Below, piece after piece: positions 10,197 to 21,161 of a stretch of DNA of 64,000 bases. Every line of letters starts with the position of its first letter. Position 1 is the stretch's first letter. Origin of the DNA: Neurospora tetrasperma FGSC 2508 (lineage: Eukaryota > Ascomycota > Sordariomycetes > Sordariales > Sordariaceae). The stretch covers positions 606,344 through 670,343 of the forward strand of contig NW_009799104.1 of NCBI RefSeq assembly GCF_000213175.1. Reading direction: 5' to 3'. The notes beneath the pieces were generated by a model. That model ran no database searches, had not been told where the DNA came from, and saw only the letters and a list, made by a program, of their open reading frames with translations. The position numbers and the translations under genes are program-made.

Positions 10197-11760
10197 ATGA
10201 TGGAGGTATTTCGCAGTCACGGGGCCGTGACTCCCTCCGGCCCGCACTCTCCATCCGACATCCACACCCCGCCAGCGCCGCTTCACGGATTTGAGGATCA
10301 TTGGGAGCCCTACACGCCGCGCAAGTCCGCACGCATTTCCCAACGCACACAGGCCCAAGCAGCCTCATCCTCATCCCGCAGCCGCGCCCGCACCCCTTCA
10401 CCCCAACCAACCCCCAGACGTCACATCTCATCTGCTGCCGACAAACAACAACAACAACAACCCCCGCCACCCCACCACAAATCTACAGGTTCGCCAAAGT
10501 CAACAAAACGTCAACCCCATCACCATCATCACAGCCATCATCAGACTGAAGCTGCTGAACCTTTATCGTCGTCGGCCATGGTCACCCCAACCTTTACGCC
10601 CGTCAAGAAGCGCGCGGTCAACCCCGCCCTGGATTCAGTTCATCGCGCCTCAAGAACTCTCGATGGCTCCCTTCACGCCCCCCTCGGTCGCTCAACTGGG
10701 GCTGGCAGCCTCATCACCCCCGCCAAGACTCCCATCAAGCCGCCGACGGAGCGCAGCAAGTCCCAACTGAAGGGAGTCACAAAGACCCTTTTCAGCAGAA
10801 AGGTTGACGAAAATGAGGTCATGCCCAGTCCCAAGAAGGCGCGCGCTAAGAAGCAGAGCAATGAGGAGGAGGAAATTAGTATTTTCACTGACTCCCATGA
10901 GCGCGTGCCGGTGGTTGATGACAGCATTGAAAACCCTTTTTACGGCACCAAGACAACAACAAAAACTACCACCACTACCACCACTACCACCACTACTACT
11001 GAGCGCACCTCGACCCGCCGAAGCACCCGGAATCTGGTCAACATCCCCGGTGAGGGCGTGGTGAGTTTGGAGGAGGCAGTTGGCCGCAAGGACGGCATGC
11101 TTATCATGTTGTGAGTGAAATCTGAGAAACCCCTGAAATTACGAGCACGTTTACTGACTAGCTCACAGCCGCGGCAAAAAGCAGTTCCGCAAGTTCGCTG
11201 AGGTGGAAGAGGAGGTGGTAGAGGCTGATGGCGAGTTTGAGAGTGCGGTTGCCTCTCCCTTGAGACGTCCTCTCACCCGCTCCTCCATCAAGCCCCGTCT
11301 GCTGTTCCCACCCAAGCCCAAAGAGGCCAAGGTACCTGACTCAGACGAAGAGGCGCCCACCGACATTGAGGACCACGTCTTGGAGAGCCTGAAGACCGAA
11401 GAGGAGAAGAAACAGGAGAAGGAGGAGGAGAAGGAGGAGGTCATCGAGCCTGAGATGCCAGCCGAAGAGGCCAAGGAGAAGCCCCTTACTGAGCCCCAAG
11501 AGGCAGACAAGGAAAGAGCCAGCACCCCCGAGACGACACCGTTAGCACCAGCTTCACCGCCAGCCACAGCACGCACCACAAGAGCTGGCAGCAAGAAGGC
11601 TGCAGAAGACACCCCCAAAAAGGTCAAACCCAAGGGAAGGAAGAGTCCATTTGACGCCTTCCGTCGAACCAAGGCCGGTGCATCTTCCAGTGCTGGTACA
11701 AAGAGAGCCAGCGAAACACCATCGGTTGGAGCCGGTCCAGCTAAGCGAACTAGGACTTGA
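10197..11760 (+). CDS. Conserved fungal protein rich in CDK-type SP/TP sites
   Basis: Two exons, 10197-11110 and 11169-11760 (501 residues). The 58-nt intron is GTGAGT...CTGAC/CTCACAG and joins LIMF to RGKKQFRKFAEVEEEV. I do not recognise a named family. The protein looks disordered and nuclear: basic patches (KKARAKK, KKVKPKGRK, GPAKRTRT) and many proline-directed sites, including YTPRK, TPVKK, MPSPKK and DTPKKVK, which fit the CDK consensus. A best-conserved-looking core is ISIFTDSHERVPVVDDSIEN followed by PFYG, and later PLTRSSIKPRLLFPP. Gln, His and Thr tracts (about residues 82-90, 108-117, 260-280) come from in-frame microsatellites. The start is the first ATG after 953 nt without one. 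A cell-cycle or transcription role is an inference only. Confidence 0.85.
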
Positions 11761-13324
11761 TCACGCGCTGGCAGATGGTACACAATTTAATGGGTGGTGG
11801 TCTTTGTGCGTTTCCTTTCAAAAGGGTTTTTTTCCGGCGCCGGCGGACGGCATGACCATTACACTGGCTTGGCTTTGACATCTCAAACATTATTGCTTTT
11901 GACGGGACTGGACACTCAACAACGGGGTTTGGAGGCGTTGGGAACATGGATCACTACGCAAGGCGTTTTATCTTTTAGGACAGGGCAATCGACAAGGCAC
12001 AAGGGCAGCCACACGGGCACAAGACGACGAACATACCACACGAGACAGAGAGAGAATTATGTGGAGCAACTTATTCGGGATTGGTGGTTACTTTTTGTTT
12101 CGCGTTCATGGAAAGATTGCATGTCTGGTGATTTATCAACGTCTGGATGGGAGATTCTGTGACTGGAATTTGGGAGTGGTGGGGCCCGCGAAGGCATTCA
12201 TCCCCTTTCTTCCTTTTCCCTCGTTCCACTTTTGTTTTCCTTTTCTTTTTCTCACTTTGTGTTGTACAAGTGCATGGCATGGTATAGCATGGCAAGATTG
12301 CACTGCACCTGTTGTTATTTCCGTTTCGGGTTGTTTTCACTTCTTTCCTTGACTTGTTGATTGTTGCTTCACGAGGGACAAAAGGCAGGCTAGGCTACAA
12401 TTACTGAAACATTTGAGATTCTCTTCCGTTCATGTTACCCATGTTCTGATGCCGCTCTGGGTCGTAGATAGACTGATGACATTGGTTGTGTGGGGATGTG
12501 GTCCATTCATTTGATGGCATAGGGGCATGAATCTGGACTTCATCCGATACTCGGTCAAATGACGTCTAGATAGGGTCGGGATATCACACAACCTGGATGC
12601 AAGGCTACAAGTTAGTCTAGATAGTTTAGTCAGACCTTATGCAGTCATCGATCAGTTTGAGTGGTCTCTGGTGTGCTCAACGTGTCAGGCTTGGAGGAGA
12701 ACGAGGTTTCGATACGGTTTAGTCAGCTCTGAGATTGATGGGCACAAGGAGAGCCAACCAAATCAATATCTACGTCGCAGTTTGCTTTTACTCTGTAGGA
12801 GACGTCGAGAGACTGGTCAACTCCTTTGGACAAGCCAGTTTGATAGCACAGTTATGCACCCCCTTCCACGACACTCAAACATGCATATGCCAACGTATAG
12901 GGGAGCAGTCGTAAAGTCTGGCAAACTCGTTGTCCATTCCTCTCACCAGCGGCAACTTTTAGTCAAATTAGTCAGGCAGATATGCACAAACACGTCTCTC
13001 GGATCATCATTCCGCAAAGAACGAACCCAAATCCATCCAGGGGCCGCTCCACTCTTTCAGCTTGTTTTGATGCCCGGCCCCACCCCCGCAATCGCATCAT
13101 GGGGCCCAGCAAAACATCGTTCGGGACCAACCGCAACTCGATTTCTTTCTCCAAATTTCAACCCTTGAAGAAGACGTCGGATTCTTGTCCATTCGGTTTT
13201 CTGGACTCGCTCGTACCTGAAGATTTTCCCAGGTTTCATTGTCGAGGATCCTGACTATACACACAACAACAACAACAACAACAACTGCATTCACTTCTCT
13301 ATCACTTCACACAACCAGACCAAC
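11761..13324. other. Intergenic region, no gene seen
   Basis: The 1.56 kb holds the 3' flank of the upstream gene and the promoter of the SurE-TTL gene. An AAC triplet run (13264-13284) sits about 40 nt before the SurE-TTL start, in what is likely its 5' leader. Open frames such as 12671-13168 show no domain, have mixed codon use, and are not called. Confidence 0.5.
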
Positions 13325-16289
13325 ATGCACATCCTCATAGTCAACGACGACGGGCCTCCCTCCGCCCACTCTTCCCCCTACGTCCACTCCCTCGTCCGCG
13401 GGCTGCAAGCCGCAGGCCACACCGTCTCCGTCTGCCTGCCGCACACTCAACGCTCCTGGATCGGCAAAGCCCACATGATCGGCCAAACCGTCAAGCCGCT
13501 CTACTACCGCCCGCCCCCCGCCTCCTCCCCGGCCGCCGGCCTGACCACCGCTCTCGTCCCTTCCTCTGAAAAACCCGAGCAAGTCGTCAACGTAACCGAC
13601 CACGGCTCCGTCCACCTCCGCCCCTCCACCGTGCCGGGAACAGAAGAATGGATCCTCGTCGACGGCACGCCCGCCTCGTGCGTGCAAATCGGGCTCTACC
13701 ACTTCTTCCAAGACCGTGGGCCCGTCGACCTCGTCGTGTCCGGCCCCAACTACGGGCGCAACACCACGGCCGTCTTTGCCTTGTCGTCCGGAACCTTGGG
13801 CGGCGCACTGGAAGCGGCCGTGTGCAAGCGTCGCGCCATTGCGCTGTCTTATGCCTTTTTCAACCGCAACCACGACCCGGCCATCATCACCAAGGCGAGC
13901 CGGCAGTCGGTGCGGGTGATTGAGGCGTTGTGGAAGCAGTGGCCGACGGATGGATCTGTGGATCTGTACAGTGTCAATGTCCCGCTGTTGGAGGGACTAG
14001 AGGAGGGCAAAGTGTTGTACACGCCCATGTTGCAGAATTATTGGGGGGCGGGCAGCTGTTTTGAGGAGGTGGAAGGGTCGGTGGATGGCGAGGAGGTAGA
14101 TGAGGAACGGATCAGAGAGGGCGGGGGCGCAGATGCCGAGACGGGGGATGGTGGTGGTGGTCTGGATGTGGGTGATGGTAAGAGGGACGGAAGGGAAGGG
14201 TTGCATACCCATAAGCACTTTAAGTGGAGTCCAAGGTTTACGGATGTCTATAAGAGTGTGGAGGAGGCGCCGCCGGGGAATGATGGGTGGGCGGTCAAGG
14301 AGGGGCATACCAGGTGAGTTTTTTCAAAAGTATTCGGTTGGGAGTTGGGGGGGGAACATTTGCTAACGAGGATCGATACAGTGTCACCCCGCTCAAAGCC
14401 AACTTCTGGAATACGGCCGAGAATTTGCACGGCAAAGAGTTGCAGCTGTAAGTTTGTGTGATTGGTTTTGCGTTGGCTTCGCGTTGGCTTTGGTTATGGT
14501 TGTTGCCCTTTGGCGTGACGACAAGACAGCGCTTTCATGAGAGGAACGACAACAGATGGTTATGAGACATGGAGACGACAGACTACGGCAACGACGGCAC
14601 GGTTGATGATCAAGAGTTAATGAATCGCATGAATTACTACCTGCTATCTAATCAGATAGAGAGAGCATAGAAAGGTGAAATAGACAAGAATGTTCTTGAT
14701 CTGGCTCACTCCTGTCACTATGAATATTGTGTGCTTCTTTCTTTACTGGTGGTCACGATCCTAACCAGCTTCGATACAGGCCTCCTCTTGAGACACCCTC
14801 AGCTACCAAGACCAAGACCGAGTCTACGACCACTCTCCCCATCCGGAATTCCACCACCACCAATTCCAAAGACCACCTCTACGCCCTAATCGACTACCAA
14901 GACGCCTACGTCCAACCCCTCATTCTCTCCGCCATCGAGAAACTCCTCCCCTCTTCGTCATACACCCTCCTCCCGTCTCCTTTCACACCCGAAAACAAGG
15001 AACCCGAGATCCATCTCTCTACCCTTCTTCCCTCTAGCGACGCCAAGATCCTCCAAATAACCCCCTACGAAACCATCGATTTCGACCACGCCATGTCCCA
15101 CCCCGCCACCACCCTCATCAACTCCTACATCATCCGCAAAGCCCTCATCCGCAAGCACTTTTTGTCGTCCACCGTCGAGAACTGGGTCGCCAAACACCCT
15201 ACCTCCGCTTTGAAGACGCACGTGAAGAGGGCTGAAGCCTTCGAAGTCGATTACGCCGAGTTCTTGGATGATTCTTTGGTTGAAGCCTTCGACCTGCGCG
15301 CGAGCATGGAGAAGAACGACCAACTCATTGCCGAAGGAAAAGAAAAGGAAGTAGAATGGTGGATTCTGAAACCAAGCATGAGTGATCGCGGACAAGGAAT
15401 TCGATTATTCAGCACGATGGACGAACTTCAAACCATTTTTGATAGCTGGGAAGTCGATTCCGATTCCGAAGACGAAGATGACGACGAAACCACCCAAAAA
15501 GACGACGACGACGACTCCGACGACGACTCCGACGACGACTCCGACGACGACTCCGACGACGACTCCGACGCCGGCGGAAACGGAATCAACACCTCCCACC
15601 TCCGCCACTTCATCGCCCAACCCTACATCCACCCGCCCCTCTTGCTCCCCGAACTCTCAAACCGCAAGTTCCATATCAGGGTGTACGTCCTCGCCATCGG
15701 CGCCCTCAAAGTCTACGTCTACAAGGACATGCTCGCTTTATTCGCCGGCGTCCCTTATACGTCCCCAACCACCTCCTCCTCTGACCCCGACTCCAACCCC
15801 GACTCCGAACTCGACCTCTCAGCCCACCTAACCAACACCTGTCTCCAAACCTACCTCTCTCCCAACGCAGCCGAAAACTCCGTCCACCGCTTCTGGGACT
15901 TACCTTCCCTTTCGCCGACGCATTTCCCGCAATCTAAAGCAGAAAATATCTGGGACCAGATCTGTGAAGTCACGGGTGACTTGTTTGAAGCGGCAGCGAG
16001 GGGCATGATGATTCATTTCCAGCCGATGGAACAGGCGTTTGAAGTGTATGGACTGGATTTCCTGGTGGATGCGGATGATGAGAGTGGAAGAAACACGGCG
16101 TGGTTGTTGGAGGTTAATGCTTTTCCGGACTTTAAGCAGACGGGCGAGTTGAAGGGGGTTGTGGGTGGGTTTTGGGAGGGGGTGGTGAGGGAGGCTGTTG
16201 GGGGGTTTGTTGGGGTGAAGAAAGCGGATGATGTTGAAGACGAGAAGATGAGGCTGGTTAGGGAGGTGGATTTGGGGAGGAGATGGTAG
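13325..16289 (+). CDS. pby1: SurE phosphatase - tubulin-tyrosine-ligase-like fusion (Pby1 type)
   Basis: Three exons: 13325-14313, 14382-14447 and 14780-16289 (854 residues). The introns use GTGAGT and GTAAGT donors and CAG acceptors, with CTAAC branch points. Residues 1 to about 350 are a SurE-type nucleotidase/acid phosphatase: MHILIVNDDG carries the two metal-binding Asp, followed by HTQRSWIGKA and VSGPNYGRNT. The small middle exon encodes VTPLKANFWNT, the end of the SurE domain. Residues from about 375 are a TTL/ATP-grasp domain with WILKPSMSDRGQGIRLF, FIAQPYI, RKFHIRVYVL and LEVNAFPDFKQTG, so the ATP-binding residues look intact. This domain pair matches yeast P-body protein Pby1; substrates are unknown. 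An acidic DDDS repeat interrupts the TTL domain. The SurE part is also expanded by a Gly/Asp/Glu-rich loop near its C-terminus. Confidence 0.93.
15505..15569 (+). repeat. Coding 12-bp minisatellite, (DDDS)n
   Basis: An in-frame tandem array of a GAC GAC GAC TCC unit, about five copies, encodes DDDDSDDDSDDDSDDDSDDD inside the TTL half of the SurE-TTL protein. It falls between the KPSMSDRGQGIRLF motif and FIAQPYIHPP. Because the unit is a multiple of three, copy number can vary without breaking the frame. Confidence 0.9.
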
Positions 16290-16563
16290 GTTTGAGGTGG
16301 AAGAGGCGATGGTAATATCAGAACGAAGACCACTTCAAGTCATGTATGTGCTTGTGTGTCCATGGTAAGTTTATAAATGTACAATTTGGGGGTAAGGATA
16401 GAAAAAAGTTATTTGCTTGTACGTATGTCATCAACCGTTGGCTACATCAATTTGCCGAAGCTTAATCTTGTGATGTCCGCTGAACAAAAACAACAACAAA
16501 GGTTACCACGCAATACAATCCTCTCGCCGTCTCTTGATGCCTTTCTATCCCATTCTTACGCCA
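16290..16563. other. Convergent 3' intergenic spacer
   Basis: This 274-nt spacer lies between the stop codons of the SurE-TTL gene (plus) and the DHDPS-like gene (minus). Nothing but probable 3' UTR is seen. Confidence 0.6.
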
Positions 16564-17703
16564 TCAGTTCCTTGACCCCTCCGCCTTTTCCTTCTCCAAC
16601 AAATCATAATCCGCAACCGGATCCCTCTCCAAGTCCAACGCCCAATTTACCGCCTTCCAAATCTTGTCTTTCATCTCCATACTAATATCCGCCTGTGGCT
16701 TCCTCGGCAAAAACAGTTCCATCCCCTTATGCCCCGCCGTCGCCATTGGATACCTCCGCGTCGTCCCCGTCCCCTTCACCACCCCGGCCCTCCACCCCGT
16801 ATACAAGCTCGCAGCAAACTTGATCGCGGCAATCCCCCCACCACTCTCTAACAGCTGTTCCTCCACTTTAGCCAACATCCCACTGACGCGCAGCGCATCC
16901 GCCCTCTTCACCTTATCATTATTCTTCTCCCCATTCACATACTCATGATACTGCCACACCAACGCCCACGGCAGCACATTCCCAAACGCCGTGATGCACC
17001 CGCTTGACCCGGCTGCCAGTCCGCCGACCAAGTAATCGCTTTGCCCCGCAAAGATGGCAAATTCTTTTCTAGAGGGGAGGAATTCCCTGGCTAGTCGGGT
17101 GATTTTGCCGACCACGTTACTGCCGGACCGCAAGTGGGCGCCGACGATCTTGCCTTTGTGGCGCAGGGCTTGACGGATTATAAGTTCGCTGGTGAGGTCG
17201 ATCCCGCCGTCTTCGTCAGAGATTAGGATCCGTAACTGGGAGTAGTTGGCGATATCGTCGAAAAACGCGTCCACCGTTTCATTTTGTTGCTTGCTTCCCT
17301 TTTTGTTCGGTTCAGACCCAACAGGTGGTGAAACAACCACGTAATTAGCCCCGGATGCAATCGCATCGATGATGTGCTCACGCACCTGTCTCACGCTGGG
17401 GGCCGAAACGCCTGCCATGATGGGAAAACCGAGAGGAACCGAGTCGCGCGCGCAGCGGAGGAGGTCGCGGCGTTCTTGGCGGGTGAGTAGGGAGGCTTCG
17501 GATTCGGTGCCGAAGACGAAAAAGCCCGCGAGACCGATTTTGGGCGAGGAGAGGTATTGGAAGTAAGAGATTTGGGACTGGAAGTCGATGATGTCGCGGA
17601 GGTTGAAGAGGGTTATAGGGGAGGCCCAGATGCCGGAGGGTGGGACTGGGGGGACCATTTCTGATCTTGAAACGAGGAAGCTGTTTTGTTGCGAATAGGA
17701 CAT
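16564..17703 (-). CDS. DHDPS/KDG-aldolase-like protein with degenerate active site
   Basis: Single exon, 379 residues. The fold of the dihydrodipicolinate synthase / N-acetylneuraminate lyase superfamily (class I aldolase TIM barrel) is recognisable in order: PSGIWASPITLF, GLAGFFVFGTESEASLLTRQERRDL, FPIMAGVS, ANYVVVSPP, KIVGAHLRSGS, FAIFAGQSDYLVGGLAAGSSGCITAFGNVLP, and GIAAIKFAASLYTG near the end. Three family residues are missing. The GTTGE-type loop reads GTESE (65-69). The Tyr of the ILIYxxPG strand is replaced (RILISDEDGG, Ser162). The Schiff-base Lys of IVGxK is His190. Family knowledge says these residues make the aldolase active site, so it may be a pseudoenzyme or use a shifted lysine. 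Length and end points match the fungal family. There is no targeting peptide. The gene converges on the SurE-TTL gene. Confidence 0.85.
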   Translation of the reverse strand: MSYSQQNSFLVSRSEMVPPVPPSGIWASPITLFNLRDIIDFQSQISYFQYLSSPKIGLAGFFVFGTESEASLLTRQERRDLLRCARDSVPLGFPIMAGVSAPSVRQVREHIIDAIASGANYVVVSPPVGSEPNKKGSKQQNETVDAFFDDIANYSQLRILISDEDGGIDLTSELIIRQALRHKGKIVGAHLRSGSNVVGKITRLAREFLPSRKEFAIFAGQSDYLVGGLAAGSSGCITAFGNVLPWALVWQYHEYVNGEKNNDKVKRADALRVSGMLAKVEEQLLESGGGIAAIKFAASLYTGWRAGVVKGTGTTRRYPMATAGHKGMELFLPRKPQADISMEMKDKIWKAVNWALDLERDPVADYDLLEKEKAEGSRN

Positions 17704-19136
17704 GGTGAGTGCCTTTTCAGTTTGATCTTGGGTTGCTGTTGTTGTTATGGTGGTGAGAGACTTTCGTTCAAGTAGATTGTCTTGATGGCTGTTGACTGAC
17801 GGCTTTGGTCAGATGAATCAGCTAAAGACTTGGAAGTCAGATTAGACAAGATCAAGGGACTCGGTTACCACGAGTAGAGCAACTAAACTGATGATTGTGT
17901 ATGAGCTCGACAGGCTGTTTCTGGAAAAGACAGAGTGATTTTGATGTGCTTGATAGCGCGATATGGGAGTTACCTTTTCGAACCGACAAGAGGAGAAGCT
18001 AGACGTTCATCCAACCGACCGGGTTGATCAGACCAGTATGCTTGAACCGGAAGTGCGACGATGGCTATTCTTGAACCAAAACTGCGATGATGACCAAATA
18101 GATAAGCAAAAGGGATGATTCAACCCAGAAAGAAGTGGTAAAATGTGCTTGAAGCTGTGAAAGAAGAGAGAGAGAGAAACTGGCCGAAAGTCTGGAGGCT
18201 GTGAGTTTTTATTGCAGTCCCAATCAGCCACAGCAGCCGGCTCAAACTGGGGACGGAATGGCTTCTTCGTTCCTTCCTGAAGAGTCCTAAGCTCCTTCTG
18301 TGCCGGTCATCGTCCAAAGGTGAATTTCTTCTACTGCAGTGTTGTGCACGAGGTGTGCCTTCCAACTGCTCTGTCTTTCTTGCTTTAGGGCATGGGTTTG
18401 GATGGGAGTTGGCAGAGCAAGCAAGGCAGGCAGGCATGAGGCAGACCTGCAGCAGACACCGGCATATGCCTTGACATGACGGATGGGATGAGACCTGGAA
18501 ATTGGGTTCAAGACGCAAAACTCTCAAGGTGGTGAGGGAAATAGTGAGCTTGTAGAGATGCTTAATGCTGCGAGTTCTCTGTCGAGATGGAAGCAAAGGA
18601 CAGCTATACACAGAATGATTGGCACGACCTTACCTACGAAAACAAGACGAAGCAGGTATAACTACCTCTAGGTACATACTAACTTCAACTTGCTCTCCTC
18701 TACTGTAGGTATTATGCTGACGTGACGCCATAACGGTTTTGCCTTATTGCTCTCTCTCTCAACATTCAACTTCTACAACAACAACAACAAACTACCTAAC
18801 AAAGAACGTAACATAAAAAAAAGCCCAAGTGGTATATCAAACTGAAAGAGCTGCTTCCCTTCCCTAACCTGCCCTCCCAAAAACCAATCACACCAATCCG
18901 ACACCTGAAAAGAACCAACCCAGGCAAGACCAGGTACAAACATAATCCCCCGCCTGACGAGCCTTTACTCCTTACTCTTCCACCCCCATCTCCACAAGCT
19001 CCTCTAACCCATCAATGATCTCGTTCTTATATTTCTTATCCTCCTCTTCTTCTTCTTCAACTCCATCGAGTCCACCCACACCATCCACTAGCCCTGGTGC
19101 ATAGAAAGCCTGACTGAGCTCTAGATTGCCGAGTCC
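17704..19136. other. Intergenic region, no gene seen
   Basis: The 1.43 kb contains the 5' flank of the DHDPS-like gene on the left and the 3' flank of the Whi2-like gene on the right. There is an AAC run at 18777-18790 and a CT-repeat around 18752-18762. A 163-codon minus-strand frame (18120-18611) has no recognisable domain and is not called. Confidence 0.5.
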
Positions 19137-21161
19137 CTAACGCAGTCCAATCACGCTCATCTCCAGCGTCCACACCCTGCGGATCCACACCTTGAGCTTC
19201 GTGCCAGGCTCGAGACCTTCGACACCCTCAAGCTCGACACCCTCCCACCAGCACCTGCGAGCGGGCTTGCGCCAGAAGAGCAGAAGCTTCTGGGCCATGC
19301 CCACGGCGTTGCTGCCCATCTCGTTGCCCTTAATGTCGGAGCGCAGGCGAGCGAGGGCAAGGGAGCAGATAACGGCCTTGTTAGGCTCGCCGGCACGGTG
19401 GCCCCAGCGATCGTCGTGGTTGAAGCCGCTGTAGATACAGTTAGCACTCTATTAACAGTGGAAGGGAAGCCCCAATAGGCGAAGCGAGGACCGAAACTTA
19501 CCCAGCAGTCAACATCTCGATCAAATGCGCCTCCGTCGTGCCCGGCTCGTCACTCTTCTTCAGCCCGCTGAAGATGCCGTCCTGCTTGAGCAGCGCCCGA
19601 GCAGCCGCGCGCTTGATCTCCATCATCTCAGCCTGACCAAGGTCAGCGCGAGGGGGGATGGCGTAAAAGTCCAGGTCCTCACGCAGCACAATGATGCCAG
19701 CACGCTTAGAACCGTCATCGCCCCGTGCGCCGGATGCCGGATCGACGGGTACTATGCCGTCACCGCCATCTTGGGGGTTGGAAGGGTCTACGGGAATGGA
19801 CTGGGCTACTGTGCGGAAGAACTCCAGCATGTATTGTAGGGATGCTGGGTCGTACTGTGGATCAAGTTAGCGATGAGCTGGATAGAAGATTGATGCGCGC
19901 GCAAACTTACGTCAACTTGTACGGCATCTCCCTCGCCAAAGCCACCCATGTGTCCTTCGGGGAAGAGTCCATTGGGAAAGAGGGACAAAAGTACAAATTC
20001 GGGCAACGTTAGCAACTCATCGCGTGATAGTGTGAACCGCGTTCCCCTGTTCAGTAAATCAGCAAACCATCCGTTTTACAGCATACTTCAGAGTGAATTC
20101 TTACCGCAGGTCCATAGTAATCGTCTCATCGGGGGCGACATCTATCCAGCAAACCCATTGTTAACCTCTGTTTAATTCCAACAATTCTCCAATTGTCCAT
20201 TTCCATGAATCCAATCCAACTCACCTCCCAGGGCATTAATAGGCGGTCCACCCTGCTGGACCTGAGTAATGATACTCGACGCTCCTCCCGCGGCAGCCAT
20301 TAGATATGTGAAAGAGAGGAGAGGACTGGATCCCTCCGAATATGCCGGTGGCGGCTCTGCTTCTTCCTCCTTGCTGCGAGATGACTCGCCCTTGATATCC
20401 TCCTTTTGAGAGTTTAGCGCTTGCTTGGTTTCGTCCTGGAGCTGGAATCCCGGGGACGATGTTGAAGGCGCGGTGGTGATAAAAGCACTACTACTGCTTC
20501 CTACTCCTGACGGGTAATGTACAGCAACAAATGGATCGGACGGCGCGTAAGCTGGGGCGGCAGATTTCGAGGATGCGACTTCGTTAAATTCGTCTGGGTC
20601 GTCGACGACGTCGTTATTATCGAAATCGGTGACTGAAACGGCAGCGTACTTGCTGTCGAATGGTTCAAAGACGGATGCTGAGTTGGAAAGTTCGGGGTCC
20701 GCTGATGGACTGGCAAAGAGCGACGAGAAAGGCGGAGGTCGTCCAGCTGAAGAGGACTCGGACGCCGGGTATTGGGGTGGCGGAGAACGAGTAGCCGATG
20801 GTGGCTCAGGACCGGCGACAGCGGCGGTGGTAGTAGTAGTTGAGCGACAGAAGTCGTTGACCTCTGCAGTGAAGCAGACAAGACCCGGCAGAAGTGTCTC
20901 GGGTATGGCGGTGGTGTTGTTGTCGTCGGGCAGGTGATGGTGATCCAGGGCTAGGTTGTCCAGGTTCAGGTTCAGGTTCAGGTCCAGGTCCAGGTCGGGT
21001 AGCAATCCAGAGTCTGCTTCTGCGCTACGCCGTTTGGGGAGAGAAAGGCGAGAGGTCCTGTGGTGATGTGGAGGGAGGTTGAAGATGGGCCCGGGGGACG
21101 AGCAGCTGGAATCTCGCGGCGCAGACAGGGTGACGACGGGGGTGGGTGTCGCAATTGGGAA
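19137..21161 (-). CDS. whi2: Whi2-like BTB/POZ (phosphatase activator) protein, 5' end unresolved
   Basis: Five exons are supported: open from 21161 to 20225, then 20141-20105, 20046-19911, 19854-19502 and 19428-19137. All junctions keep phase, and the last intron has a CTAAC branch. The core matches the fungal Whi2 family, which has a KCTD-like BTB fold: LRGTRFTLSRDELLTLPEFVL, LFPNGLFPEGHMGGFGEGDA, DYDPASLQYMLEFFRTVAQS and, near the end, RWGHRAGEPNKAVICSLALA. Whi2 with Psr phosphatases controls general stress signalling and TORC1 in yeast. The N-terminal 287 codons are Ser/Pro/Asp-rich, with an LDLDLNLNLN repeat from a hexamer array (about 20957-20996), and contain no Met. Either a first exon lies upstream of 21161 or translation starts at the ATG at 20300 (context CTAATGGCT), giving a 297-residue protein. 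The upstream codons show coding-like third-position bias, so I favour a missing first exon. Confidence 0.85.

Noticed and set aside
18120-18611. 163-codon minus-strand frame
   Set aside because: Irregular composition, Cys/Ser/Leu-rich throughout, and sits in the probable 5' flank of the DHDPS-like gene.
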